A stretch of 64,000 nucleotides of DNA from Siphonodentalium dalli (GCA_032622095.1 CP136064.1:48988073-49052072); one strand, 5' to 3'. Shown: positions 46,801 to 55,403, numbered from the stretch's first letter. Translations and numbers: made by a program. Notes: a model not told the origin generated them from the letters alone.

Positions 46801-48369
46801 CTGCCCAGAGTTGTAAATTGTTCAATCATTTTTGCGATTGCTGCGCCAGTATGCGTTCCATCTCTCTCCTGGACCACTTGAGACAGGGCTGTCCTGATAT
46901 ATGCGACCGAATGTCCAGGTTCCAAGGGAATGGGAACAGTCACCCCTTTTGAGTATACCACTACACCGACTCGCACAGAGGAGTCTGCTCCGAAAAATCC
47001 ACCGACGACTTCGGTGACGAAATCGAGCTCCTGTTGAAATTGTTCAGGGAGTAGGCTGTCCGACGCATCCAACACGAATACAACATCCGCCACCATATCG
47101 CACACTGTAATGTAGAACAAATCACAAAATCAGTTACAAAACACTCTGTAATGTAGAACCAATCAATATATCAGTTACAAAACACTCTGTAATGTACAAC
47201 AAATCACAATATATAGCAGTTGCAATATACAACCCGAATAAAACATCCGCCAGCATAAACCGCTCACTGAAATGTAGAACCAATCACAATAGCAGTTACA
47301 AAACACTCTGTACTGTAGAACCAATCACAATATCAGTTACAATATACAACATGAATATAACATCCGCCATCATATCGCTCACTGTAATGCAGACCCAATC
47401 ACAATATCAGTTAGAATATACATAAAGTTAAAGGTACTCAACCCGTAAAGAGGGTCCCCATCTCAACAGATTCCAACAACAACAATCCGATCAGAGGGTC
47501 CTATATTACTATTTCTTTGGCTTTGGGGGTAAAAAATATTTGATTCGAGTCGAGGAACCCATCAAACAAAGCTCAGAGTTATTAGATATTGATTTTTCAA
47601 ATTTGTTATGTTCTCGAGATGAGTACTAATAACTGCCGTAATCTGCTCTGGATGTGTACTCCAAATCTATTCAAACAGACAAGGATGAATAACTCTAAAA
47701 TCAAGTGGTAATTTTAACGCAATTTTGACTGAGTTCTGGGCCAGATAGTATTCCCGATAATGAAAAATAATAGATTTCTAAAATCGATATCTAACAAATC
47801 TGAGCTTTGATGGGTGACTTCCTCGACTCGAATAAAATATTGTTGACCCCCGAAGCCATTGAAATAGTAATTGAGAGGAGTTTTATCGGGTTGAGTACCT
47901 TTAAAGGTTGATATGATAAATTACGATAAATAATTCCATTAAAATTTCTGATCAACAGGTTCTCACGATTTGTGTCAACTGAAGTTTCATATAACAAAAA
48001 TATGAATGTCGCAATAATTTATAAGTAAAAACAGGAGATAAGTCTTCTAAAAATTAGTCAGACCGAACTCATAATCGCATGCAGCTGCATGCTAGTGTAT
48101 ACATACCCGGGGAGCGGTCGCTCCAATTTCGGGCTACATATGCTATATTTATATGGCTAGTATATACATACCCGGTTGTGGTCGTTTCAGTTTCGGGCTA
48201 TGCTACATGAGTAATGTATACATACCAGGGGGTGCGGTCGCTCCAGTTTCGGGCTATGCTACATGGCTAGTGTATACATACCCGGGGGTGCGGTCGTTGT
48301 TGATCCATCGGCGAGACCGATTACGACGGCGATGATAGTAACGCTGATTACATTAGAACACAGGGACAT
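28255..48369 (-). CDS. Secreted triple-vWA, chitin-binding shell-matrix-like protein (Pif/BMSP type), nine exons
   Basis: Seen: joining 48369-48282, 47104-46556, 45968-44769, 43517-42135, 38828-38274, 37190-37140, 35624-35076, 31722-31279 and 28808-28255 gives one open frame of 1790 residues. Every intron is GT-AG and phase 1, and each split codon resolves cleanly (mostly to Val). Domain order: signal peptide (1-22), vWA1 (about 31-212), Q/N/P/G/T-rich region (214-612), Gly-Pro repeat region (614-1073), vWA2 (1075-1258), short Thr/Pro linker, vWA3 (1277-1458), poly-Thr (1460-1606), CBM14 (about 1609-1663), disordered tail. Known: vWA plus peritrophin-A chitin binding is the plan of molluscan Pif and blue mussel shell protein, which bind chitin and calcium carbonate in the shell matrix. 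Inference: an extracellular structural protein of shell, periostracum, byssus or mucus. Pif usually has one vWA, two CBM14 and a laminin-G domain, so this is not a strict orthologue. Extra small exons in the long introns cannot be excluded. Confidence 0.82.
29783..30004. mobile_element. MITE-2, right half only
   Basis: One intact hairpin (29783-29857), then the family unique stretch and GTTGGGTAAAGGGTTAA. In intron 8 of the vWA gene. Confidence 0.85.
30388..30600 (+). mobile_element. MITE-6 copy
   Basis: GATGAGTAGTTATCCC to CACCCCTCCAAATCAATAAT and TTTTTAACTGACTGGG; in intron 8. Confidence 0.6.
30694..30913. mobile_element. Palindromic MITE, copy 2
   Basis: About 220-bp near-perfect palindrome TACAGTAATGCCCTAA to TTAGGGCATTACTGTA, centre near 30805; in intron 8. 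Confidence 0.92.
31279..31722 (-). CDS. Exon 8: poly-threonine mucin-like region
   Basis: A 444-nt exon of 147 full codons in which about four fifths are Thr. Two copies of PEATDRVPPR interrupt the Thr runs. Third codon positions vary freely among ACA, ACC, ACG and ACT while the first two are kept, which argues for selection on Thr rather than a pure DNA microsatellite. Acceptor TTTCCTTACAG ends at 31723; donor GTAGGG begins at 31278, phase 1. Expected to be densely O-glycosylated and extended. Long poly-Val and poly-Cys/Arg/Gly frames on the other strand are shadows of it. Confidence 0.75.
31828..31975. repeat. Two-copy tandem repeat, 69-bp offset
   Basis: AGGCCGAGTTGCTCGTTATT and GGGGAACA with TCTCCTYGGTT occur twice just upstream of the poly-Thr exon acceptor, in intron 7. 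Confidence 0.8.
31976..35075. other. Intron 7 body, no further exon recognised
   Basis: AT-rich. Contains a GATAGGATAGGATA stretch with TTTATTTACAATATACACAC at 34071-34112, resembling a retroposon end. No further phase-1 exon was recognised by eye. Confidence 0.4.
35076..35624 (-). CDS. Exon 7: von Willebrand factor A domain 3
   Basis: A 549-nt exon, the same length as the vWA1 exon, encodes a vWA domain beginning VCWKEADVIF and ending HICQ. Adhesion-site residues are D1288, S1290 and S1292 (DASDS), the DGTHTSVAI Thr and the VTDGES Asp. Acceptor CCCTTTCAG ends at 35625; donor GTGAGT begins at 35075, phase 1. Close to vWA2 in its first residues, which suggests tandem exon duplication. Confidence 0.88.
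36225..36445 (-). mobile_element. MITE-6 copy, inverted
   Basis: CACTCAGTTATAAACATATA, ATGGAGGGGTGTTTATG, then GGGATAATTACTCATCAATG; in intron 6. Confidence 0.6.
36700..37099 (+). mobile_element. MITE-2, full 400-bp copy
   Basis: TTAACCCTTTACCCAACAAA to GTTGGGTAAAGTGTTAA with both hairpins (36853-36920, 37003-37070). A MITE-1-like end fragment (TTAAAGGTACGGTTGGAAT) sits just before it. Lies 41 bp from exon 6. Confidence 0.92.
37140..37190 (-). CDS. Exon 6: 51-nt Thr/Pro linker micro-exon
   Basis: The segment lies between TTTTTCAG and GTAAGTCA and carries 16 codons (TVTTTAIPDGNTPPSP) plus split codons of phase 1 at both ends. It therefore fits the gene frame between vWA2 and vWA3 without shift. 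The Thr/Pro composition matches an O-glycosylated spacer. It is supported only by splice sites, phase and composition; it could be skipped, because phase-1 exons are removable without frame loss. Confidence 0.65.
37695..38135 (+). mobile_element. MITE-3 with expanded A-rich spacer
   Basis: TTAACCCTTTCATGACGGGA, one hairpin arm at 37746-37796 with an internal deletion, a 250-bp spacer of repeated AATGTAAGAAAAAATTAT-like units, a hairpin remnant at 38045-38088, then AATGTTGCGCCAGCGCAGCT. In intron 5. Confidence 0.75.
38274..38828 (-). CDS. Exon 5: von Willebrand factor A domain 2
   Basis: A single 555-nt exon encodes a full vWA domain beginning VCWK and ending near HVCDDT. The adhesion-site motif DASDS (D1086, S1088, S1090), the DGTYTSAAI Thr and the VTDGQS Asp are all present. 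It is clearly a paralogue of vWA1 and vWA3 with the same Cys frame. Acceptor GTTTCAG ends at 38829; donor GTAAGT begins at 38273, phase 1. Confidence 0.88.
38876..39060. repeat. GGTTC/GAACC-rich interspersed repeat
   Basis: Many alternating AAGAACCAAA and TTTGGTTCT motifs; a second patch at 39540-39665 in the same intron. May be the two arms of a decayed foldback element. Confidence 0.45.
40747..41012. mobile_element. MITE with GGAAACGCTTCTATC arms
   Basis: Inverted arms CGGAAACGCTTCTATCAATT near 40761 and AATAGATAGAAGCGTTTTCG near 40985 around about 170 bp of non-coding DNA; in intron 4. Confidence 0.7.
41205..41410 (+). mobile_element. MITE-6 copy
   Basis: TAGTTCCCTTAGGAAATGTT, ACATGTCCCGCCAATGAAT, CCCCTCCAAGTGAATAGTAG and TTTCATAACTGCATTC; in intron 4. 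Confidence 0.6.
41693..41981 (+). mobile_element. MITE-2, deleted copy
   Basis: TTAACCATTTACCCAACAAA to GTTGGGTAAAGGGTTAA; both hairpins intact, the 110-bp unique stretch lost. In intron 4. Confidence 0.92.
42135..43517 (-). CDS. Exon 4: Gly-Pro decapeptide repeat region
   Basis: A 1383-nt exon encoding 460 full codons. It opens with three copies of a SNTGANIPVPVGS-like motif, continues with about 18 tandem decapeptides of the form GSGPGGPFPI (L for F and V for I in places), and ends in a Ser/Gln/Gly-rich segment. The repeat unit is 30 bp (about 42735-43310). Acceptor GTTTCAG ends at 43518 and donor GTGAGT starts at 42134, phase 1. Known: Gly/Pro-rich repeats in extracellular matrix proteins give elastic or collagen-like spacers; here no strict GXY triplet is seen, so collagen helix is unlikely. 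Confidence 0.82.
42735..43310. repeat. 30-bp coding minisatellite
   Basis: Unit CCAACGGGAAATGGTCCACC + CGGTCCAGAA (plus strand), about 18 copies, inside exon 4 of the vWA gene. Confidence 0.95.
44769..45968 (-). CDS. Exon 3: Gln/Asn/Pro/Gly/Thr-rich linker
   Basis: A 1200-nt exon encoding about 400 residues with no recognised domain and almost no Cys. It is rich in Gly, Asn, Gln, Thr, Pro and Ile and is probably disordered. Acceptor GATTTCAG ends at 45969 and donor GTAAGT starts at 44768, both phase 1, matching exons 2 and 4. Similar motifs (for example GxFGAILT/GVFEAILT-like pairs near the N-terminal third) suggest old internal duplication. Low-complexity spacers between adhesive domains are usual in shell-matrix and byssal proteins; a specific role cannot be read from the sequence. 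Confidence 0.8.
46556..47104 (-). CDS. Exon 2: von Willebrand factor A domain 1
   Basis: One exon of 549 nt encodes a complete vWA fold of about 182 residues. It begins Val-Cys and ends near a second Cys, which probably bracket the domain. The metal-ion-dependent adhesion site is intact: DASDS (D42, S44, S46), the Thr of the DGTHTGAAI stretch, and the Asp of VTDGRS. Known: such sites bind a divalent cation and mediate protein or matrix adhesion. Acceptor TTACAG ends at 47105; donor GTGTGT starts at 46555, phase 1 on both sides. Confidence 0.88.
47105..47425. repeat. TGTAATGTAGAACCAATCAC tandem copies next to exon 2
   Basis: Five to six irregular copies of an about 50-bp unit containing TCACTGTAATGTAGAAC and AATATCAGTTAC. 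The unit includes the exon 2 acceptor region (minus CTACATTACAG), so decoy acceptors are repeated upstream of it. Confidence 0.75.
47428..47904 (-). mobile_element. MITE-5, inverted full copy
   Basis: 477 bp with TTAAAGGTACTCAACCCG ends; in intron 1. Confidence 0.92.
48095..48290. repeat. Tandem repeat that copies the exon 1/intron 1 donor
   Basis: Four copies of a 54-65 bp unit, each containing TATACATACCCGG (or a close variant) and GCGGTCGCTCCAGTTTCGGG. The copy at 48271-48290 holds the real exon 1 donor (minus strand GG|GTATGTATAC). The three downstream copies keep a potential GTATGTATA donor. Confidence 0.8.
48282..48369 (-). CDS. Exon 1: signal peptide
   Basis: ATG at 48369 opens 29 codons plus one base. 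Residues 7-20 are a hydrophobic stretch rich in Val, Ile and Ala, followed by ADG and a Ser/Thr-rich mature start, as in a cleavable secretion signal. The donor GTATGT follows at 48281, phase 1, and joins the vWA1 exon to make a Val codon followed by Cys. The start is chosen because it lies 45 nt after a TATA box and is the first ATG of the frame. The donor region is repeated several times downstream in the intron (see 48095-48290). Confidence 0.8.
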
Positions 48370-48406
48370 CGCCAATCTGTCGACGGGAAGAGTAAACCGA
48401 TGAGTG

Positions 48407-48414
48407 TATTTATA
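48407..48414 (-). promoter_or_regulatory. TATA box of the vWA/chitin-binding gene
   Basis: On the minus strand the sequence reads TGTATAAATACAC, a consensus TATA box whose first T is 45 nt before the ATG at 48369. A start site about 30 nt downstream would leave a 5' UTR of only about 15 nt, unless there is a further upstream leader exon. Confidence 0.5.
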
Positions 48415-48419
48415 CAGCA

Positions 48420-49110
48420 CAACAAAAAATGAAACCAATTCACACTATACATGGAAGCTCATACCATATCTATTCTAATCCACATTAGGGTTATACAGTA
48501 CCTTGCGGGGGCGTAATGAAAAACCAGGCCCTGAAAGTATAATGACAGTATAGCGCCCGGATAGAAGCTGAATTATGTAATAGATTTCCCCTGTTTCCAA
48601 GATATGTGTATCAATGGGAGGCTCCAAATTGACTCATTTAATGGAGTAGATGTTTTGACGTAAATTCCGCGTTCTATGACGTCATACCAGGAATTAAGAT
48701 CTAGTAGTATGTATGCGTGTACCCGACAATCCGAACACCGATGCGTCATGTCCTGGTTTGCGCAAATAGGTTCATAATCGATCACAATATTCAAATAGGT
48801 TCATATTGAACTTATTTGATTCCGAAATAAGCCCAGTGGACTTATATCAGTTACTCCGTTTTATGACGCGGGCCACAGTGAAAGCACATTTGAAAGTCAT
48901 TATGAGTCGTTAACGGCACTAAAACACTCGCGATTCTAAGCCGATTATGAACCTAAATGGAATCCTGTTATAAGCCCATAACGTGCTGATTTTCGGGAGA
49001 ACAGGCTGGTTCAAATAGCCGATTGCATATAACGAAGGACGTCAACGGTTCATGAATGGTCAATAACGCAGTGTATGTTGTGTAAACCTCGAGAAGCCCG
49101 ACGTCATCCA
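48420..49110. other. Upstream region of the vWA gene
   Basis: No gene seen. Contains the proximal promoter side; no recognised operator-like repeat other than ATAGGTTCATAATCG/ATAGGTTCATATTGA at 48767 and 48796. Confidence 0.4.
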
Positions 49111-49510
49111 TTAACCCTTTACCCAACAAAACGGCCAAAACCGGCCAAATAAAGCTTCAACAGCCTAAAATATCTTCGGTCTGTCTCAATAGAACCATAC
49201 AAATATGGATATCATTGGAACCGGCTCCTTGACCACATTGTGATAGTTACAATTATGCCCTGTGCCAATGCATTCTCTTATATATGCGAGTCGACCATAG
49301 GTCGCCTCGCATATATAAGAGAATGCATTGGCCTAAAAAATAAAAAAATTTAACACTTTTTACCATTTTTTCTTACATTCTTTAACAATTTTATAATTTT
49401 TAATGTGTTAAGCCAATGCATTCTCTTATATATGCGAGGCGACCTATGGTCGACTCGCATATATTAGAGAATGCATTGGCACAGGGCCCTTCTGTTGGGT
49501 AAAGGGTTAA
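49111..49510 (+). mobile_element. MITE-2, full 400-bp copy
   Basis: TTAACCCTTTACCCAACAAA to GTTGGGTAAAGGGTTAA, both hairpins present (one base change in the second). About 740 bp upstream of the vWA gene ATG. Confidence 0.93.
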
Positions 49511-51210
49511 AAACCAAGTGCGCGCATATTAATATACACTCTTAACATTACACGAGTTCTCATATTTTGGTCAGGTAGGAGCTTGTTCAAATTCACAATT
49601 ATAGACGCACACATTCGTATCGTATGACTACTATAACGGTCCCGCCTACACACCCTTTGTTTGATTCTGGCCATTAAAACGCGATCAGCGCAGTGCCATG
49701 TTAACGTGAGATACGATGACTCTAAAATAAACTGGATGGCATGACTCATCAAACAAGATGTCTGACATCTTTGATTTCTATCAGCAGCATATAGCAATTA
49801 GCTGCTGAAATTATGTTGAAAATTGACCGAGCCTTATCTATATTCGGTAATCTCATGAATGTTCCGTTGTTCATTTTTTTTTTGGAGTAATTTTCTATGG
49901 TCTTTCTGTTGATGGTCATGCCCATATCCTTGAAGCTAAGTCTCTCGAATTAGAGTTTTAATCAGATCCCTGGCATTGTTAGTAAGATTATATATGAAAT
50001 CGTATTATGGATTTGGTATAACCGTGCATGTGGATGCGCACTTACCAAGAATCTAGGATAAACTTCGAGTCAAATTGTCCGATTCTTGAGAACATCTTTT
50101 ATGGTAGCCCCTGTCATTGAGTTGGTCAAGCAGCGTTTCTTTTTGGAAGCTAGGCAGTAGGTGAGTATTTTAGCCGCATGCGGCTTCGTCCATGTAAATG
50201 TAAACGGTCTCTACGAAAAAAAGACAGTGTCTATATTTGCCGCTGCATGGGTGTCAAGCGATGAATGTTACGTGTCTCTATTTCATACTACACATGGGTG
50301 CCACAAATATTTCTCAGATCTCCTTTGGTTATATATGGCAGACATTTCAGACATCTATACCTCATAATATTCCGAACTAATTAACGTCGTCGTAAGTTCA
50401 CACCCATTCCACCAGGGGTATGCGTGGTGCAACTTTTTCTCAGATTTTGAAATCGATTGGGTCGATTTTTAAAATGTTGTATTTGATTAAATTATGCCAT
50501 CGCATATCGTACTAATTTGTTATGTAAAATGTTCCTGGGAGAATAATAAATTTAATTTGTTAAAATTTACAACAATGTTTCTGTATGATTATATAATATT
50601 TTCCTCAACGTTGATAATGACGACACATGCCTATAATGCGTCACACAAACTCCGTGTCCGTATCCACTATAGACAAGCATGCAATCATTGAAGCTATAAT
50701 CTAACAATATGTCGACAATTCTAGCAATATCTTTTCTGGTATCAAGATTACAATTTATCTAACTTACTGCTTATGGTGACCATCATCTTGTATCGCCAAA
50801 AATTTAAATAACCGTCAGAAAGAGAAATTTTCTTAAAATTCATTCGTCTAGAATATATTTTTTTTTAGAAACGAGTTGGTTAAAAAGTGTAAAATCTGTA
50901 CTTCAAACTGCTGAACTTTGTGTCACCGTTTATTTTGTCGCCGCCTTAATAATTGCTCGCTTAAAAGTAGGGAAATGAGTTCATGTAAGCATGGCATTGT
51001 ACCGTCATTCCTAATGGCGGCCTTCCCTGATCGAGGAAATAATTACGTGGATTACACTGGATTACATAGATTTTTTTAATTTTAGAAATATATATCCACA
51101 TGAACAATACCCAGAACATTCTGGAAGAAATGCCAGGAAACCCATTTCTAGAGGTTTTCTGCATTAAATAACCGATCAGTACCCATCTTGTCCCATTTAA
51201 TAGCTCTATA
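49511..51210. other. Gene-free stretch
   Basis: Only short open frames without recognisable features. Confidence 0.5.
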
Positions 51211-51572
51211 CTAATGCGGAATTGGTCATTGTCGATGGTTTTGTGCAAAAAAGACACCCAGGATCTCATACGCGTGCAAAAAAGACACCCAGGATCTCAT
51301 ACGCGTGCAAAAAGGCACACAGGATCTCCAAAATACGCAAATAGTCACACAGCATATCAAAGTCGATTCAATTATATGGAACTGCATGCGGTGCCAGTCA
51401 AACTCAAAGCGAACGGAATTTCCACTCCGATCAAACATAAATAATAATTAGCAGACGACTAATCTAAGATCGCGTTTTTGATGAGATTCCGAGATACTGG
51501 GTGACTTTTTGCACATTTGGGATATCCTGGGTGTCTTTTTGCATGATACCGTGCGAAAATGACCAATTAGGC
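51211..51572. mobile_element. Foldback element with internal direct repeats
   Basis: Ends GCGGAATTGGTCATT and AATGACCAATTAG are inverted. GTGCAAAAAAGACACCCAGG is repeated twice plus once diverged on the left and occurs inverted twice on the right. Confidence 0.65.
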
Positions 51573-53090
51573 TATACTAATACCTACCTAATGGCGCAAT
51601 GTTTTGATGAACAATTGATAGAATTCGATCCTTGAATCTATAACCGACTCCCTGCTAATCCCTTGAAACTGATGCGAGATTTGTATATACTAAATTTGGT
51701 GTAATGAATTTAAACTATCCGGGTGGTAGGTAAGTGATGGACATAATTGAGAAATGGACATCATTCCTTTAACACTAATTGCTTTATACAAGCGCTCCCT
51801 TCCCCGAGGGCCCAGAATAATAATTACGACATCCGTGGTCGGTATGTTAGTCGTGGGCTGTCCTTGTCGGATCGCCGACACGAATTAAACTTTGATGTTA
51901 CAGGTTACAAATGGTTATCATTTAGGCAATTTATTTGGAGCAGTGGGCTAATCTTGTTTCCGTCTATTTGAGTCTGTTTTCCGATCACGAACGTGAACTT
52001 CTTGTCTAACTTACAGCGTAATAAAAATCCACATGGAGACGGGGAGTTAATTAATTGAAGACACACCGGGAAGTGAATTTTGTAAATAATGCAATTAAAT
52101 TGACCCATACTGTAGTTTATTGGGATCAGTGTTATATTTCTCTTGAACGGTGGACCTCGCGCCAAGGCGTGATCTGCACTCAACGATTTGAACACGAAGA
52201 GCAAACTAGCAACAGACCAGAAGCACGCTCGTTCGGATGATTGTTTTCATTCCCAGTCTTTTTCGGGAAGTGAGAATTTTAACCTGTGGCCTTACGGCTT
52301 TCGTTGATGTTTTCGTCGGGTGCAGATGTAATTTGGTAACCCAAGAACCGGATGCGAATACACACAATGAGTATTCAAGTCATATACGCGCATATCCCGG
52401 AGCTATCGATCTCTAACCGTCAATCTCTAACAGACATTCTATTTCCTCGTGTTGAAATAAAAAGGCTAACCTATGACATTCTGATCACTCGCAAATCCCC
52501 AATCTTATTAACATCTGCATTCAACGGATTTCAATTGTGAGTGAAAAATGTTATGAAATTAGCAAATAGACAACATCAACCAAGTCTGGATATAATGTGT
52601 CCGACATTCAGAACAAGAAAACCATAGTCAGAAATGGTAACACCACCAAATGTAAATTATAATATAAAATATATTGGTTACATGAATGCACCGCCTCAGA
52701 ATTCCGTTAAAACAACTATTCCTTCAAATATTACAAAAATCTACGGCTTATTACTGCAGGTTTCTCATTCACCACACCAGAAAGCTTCTAAATGCGGATC
52801 ATAAATCGGAGGTATTGTGTTCCCGCCAAGAGTGCATGGCCCAGCCATTGTTCATACCTAAACGTCGATAGCAATTAACGCGGTCATAATGGTTACATAC
52901 AGCAACTATAAGACATCCAGCGAATACACACCCCACGAAAACCCGAAATGTGTTGTCCTGCGAGATATCCCATCGCTATAGCTTAATTTGACACGGCCAG
53001 ATTAACCTTTCTACAATATCCTAAATCAATAAAGCTTCTCAAATCATCGGCATAGTCAATAGAACTTTCAGGAACTTTCCAACTACAGCT
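51573..53090. other. Gene-free stretch
   Basis: No supported coding, RNA or repeat feature. Confidence 0.45.
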
Positions 53091-53246
53091 TTTACCGGAC
53101 TCTGGGTCGCAGTACAACTTTAGCGCGACCCAAACTAACCGCATTCGGGGTAGCACTACAGCTTTTAAAGCGACCCAATCTATTTATAAAACCTACATAG
53201 GACCATGAGATTTTATAATTTGGCCCACAGTATACACCGGTGGCGT

Positions 53247-53614
53247 TAATGAGGTCCCCATCGGGTGAATTTAGTGACGTTATCCCAGACGGCGGGTTAA
53301 CGTCACCAAATTCACCCTCTGGGAACCTCATTCTGCTTAGGCCTCATCTGATATGGGAGACCTAGGATCATATGGAAGTTCCCCAGCTGATGTTCACCCA
53401 ATAGTCACCTCGAATATGCATTTATCTTCTGCAAATTGATGGAAAAAGAAACTTAACAAAAGGGAAATAGTAACTAAAACAATGTTATTCGATACTATAG
53501 ATACGTCCCAGACGATGAGGTATAAGCAGAATGAGGTCCACAGAGGGCAAATCTGTTAATGATAGCCCGCTGTACGGGGTAGCATCACTAAATTCACCAT
53601 CAGGGGACCTCTTT
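53247..53614. repeat. Two copies of an ATGAGGTCC foldback
   Basis: 53247-53332 and 53529-53614 each start ATGAGGTCC and end in its inverse around CACTAAATTCACC-type arms. Confidence 0.6.
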
Positions 53615-53665
53615 CTGCAAAAGTCAGACACAATTTATCCAGACTTGACATCAATAGTTCGCGAA

Positions 53666-54135
53666 TATGTGACCCGCCATATCAAATCCAGTCGTAAGTC
53701 GGGATTTTTTTACCCTGTGCCAATGCATTCTCTTATATATGCGAGTCGACCATATTATATAGGTCGCCTCGCATATATAAGAGAATGCATTGGCCTAACA
53801 ATTTTTTATCATGTTTTTAAAATAAATGTTTCTTACAATTTTTAGCACATAAAATAAAAAACATCCATTACCCTGCAGGGAGCCCCACACATATATAGAA
53901 ACACATAGAAGAGTGTCGTCTGCTCATGTTTGTCTGGGGCTCTGTATGGGTGAAATTATAAAATTGTTAAAGAATACAAGAACAAATTATTAAAATTGTA
54001 AAAAATTGTTAGGCCAATGCATTCTCTTATATATGCGAGGCGACCTATGGTCGACTCGCATATATAAGAGAATGCATTGGCACAGGGTAAAATAAATCCC
54101 GACTTCCGACTGGATTTGATATGGCGGGTCACATA
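53666..54135. mobile_element. MITE-4, second copy
   Basis: TATGTGACCCGCCATATCAA to its inverse, double hairpin present; the first hairpin loop has gained about 7 bases (CCATATTATATAGG). The next 1.2 kb have no gene. Confidence 0.9.
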
Positions 54136-55403
54136 TTACGGAAGTCTTCCGACTTCTCAATATTCAGCTGATGATGGGATCTCATTGTATTTTGACCACT
54201 GTTGGGAACTGTACTGTATCGTATTATGATGTGCCGTTCCTGTAAGTGAATACATTTGTTATTGTCGACCTCGAGCGTTGTAGGTTACGACTCACCACGT
54301 CACAACTACAAAGCCAAACGGGCGCTGGGAGAAGGCGGCGAGGGATGGGATATTTATAATCACTTCGGTGCGCAAGGAATGCACCGACCTTTATTGATGA
54401 ATTTGTTTTTTATAATAAGACCGTATAACCACATCATTGAGTAAGACCATTTAACAAAACTAGGGCCAAGAACCTACGTCATCAACCAACTCTCTAAGCC
54501 AAAGCGGTTTTAATTTAAAATTTGTCTAAAACATACACATACTGTAATACCCTTTCATTTATTAAGTTTCTTCCCATTTTATAACTAAATTCACATTTTA
54601 TAACTAAATTCAGACTGGCAATATTAGTAAATCTCAAGTTTATTGTACTCATCTGTTCTTCCGTATCATTATAGATTACTGAATTTGGTTTTCAGTCATG
54701 TTGGCCGTTGTCAGTTCAGTGCGAGAACGATCACTGGACAGAGTCGGTCTTATATTTTTACATTAGTCTACGTAGGGGACTGAACGCTTGCGTGCTATAT
54801 TGATTGGTGTCACGTGATATAAACATGCCGATGAGCGAAATTGTAAAACATATATCTATCACAACATTCTGATGAAAATATGGAATATGCATTCAAATTA
54901 CGAATCATAAGATTGGTTAATTGTCTGTGACGCCATTGGCTTTCAGGAATTTTGAACTTCCATTAATTGATTCGCAGGAATTTCTGACGTCCTTAACGTT
55001 TGGTCCTCCGGAATTATTCTGTCAGTCATTTATTGGTTCTCGGGAATTCTGTCTTATATAAGTTAGTGTAATTCGTAATCCAACCTTTGACGCTTAAATG
55101 TCTTTCACTTCATCTCGCTTCCATGGATAATACTGAGAACTTCAAAGTACGATTCAACGTTCAACTTAGTAAAATCTGCATATACAACTGAATACTCGGA
55201 ATGTTCTAAGTCCGAATTTAGTGAATTTCTGCATCGTCCCACGACTGCATTTATAATCGGAAGTCCGAATCAACATTTCCACTTAATAATCAGACTTGTT
55301 GAATCGCTCTGCATTGAACATTATCGCAACCCGACTGAATTCTATGAATTTCCATAAGTCCAACCCCAGGGTTTGACTTACAGTAAAGATATATATCAAT
55401 ACT

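Noticed and set aside
54950-55085. Promoter-like cluster (ATTGG boxes and TCTTATATAAG)
   Set aside because: No gene with recognisable coding sequence follows on the plus strand; could be part of an element but is not supported.
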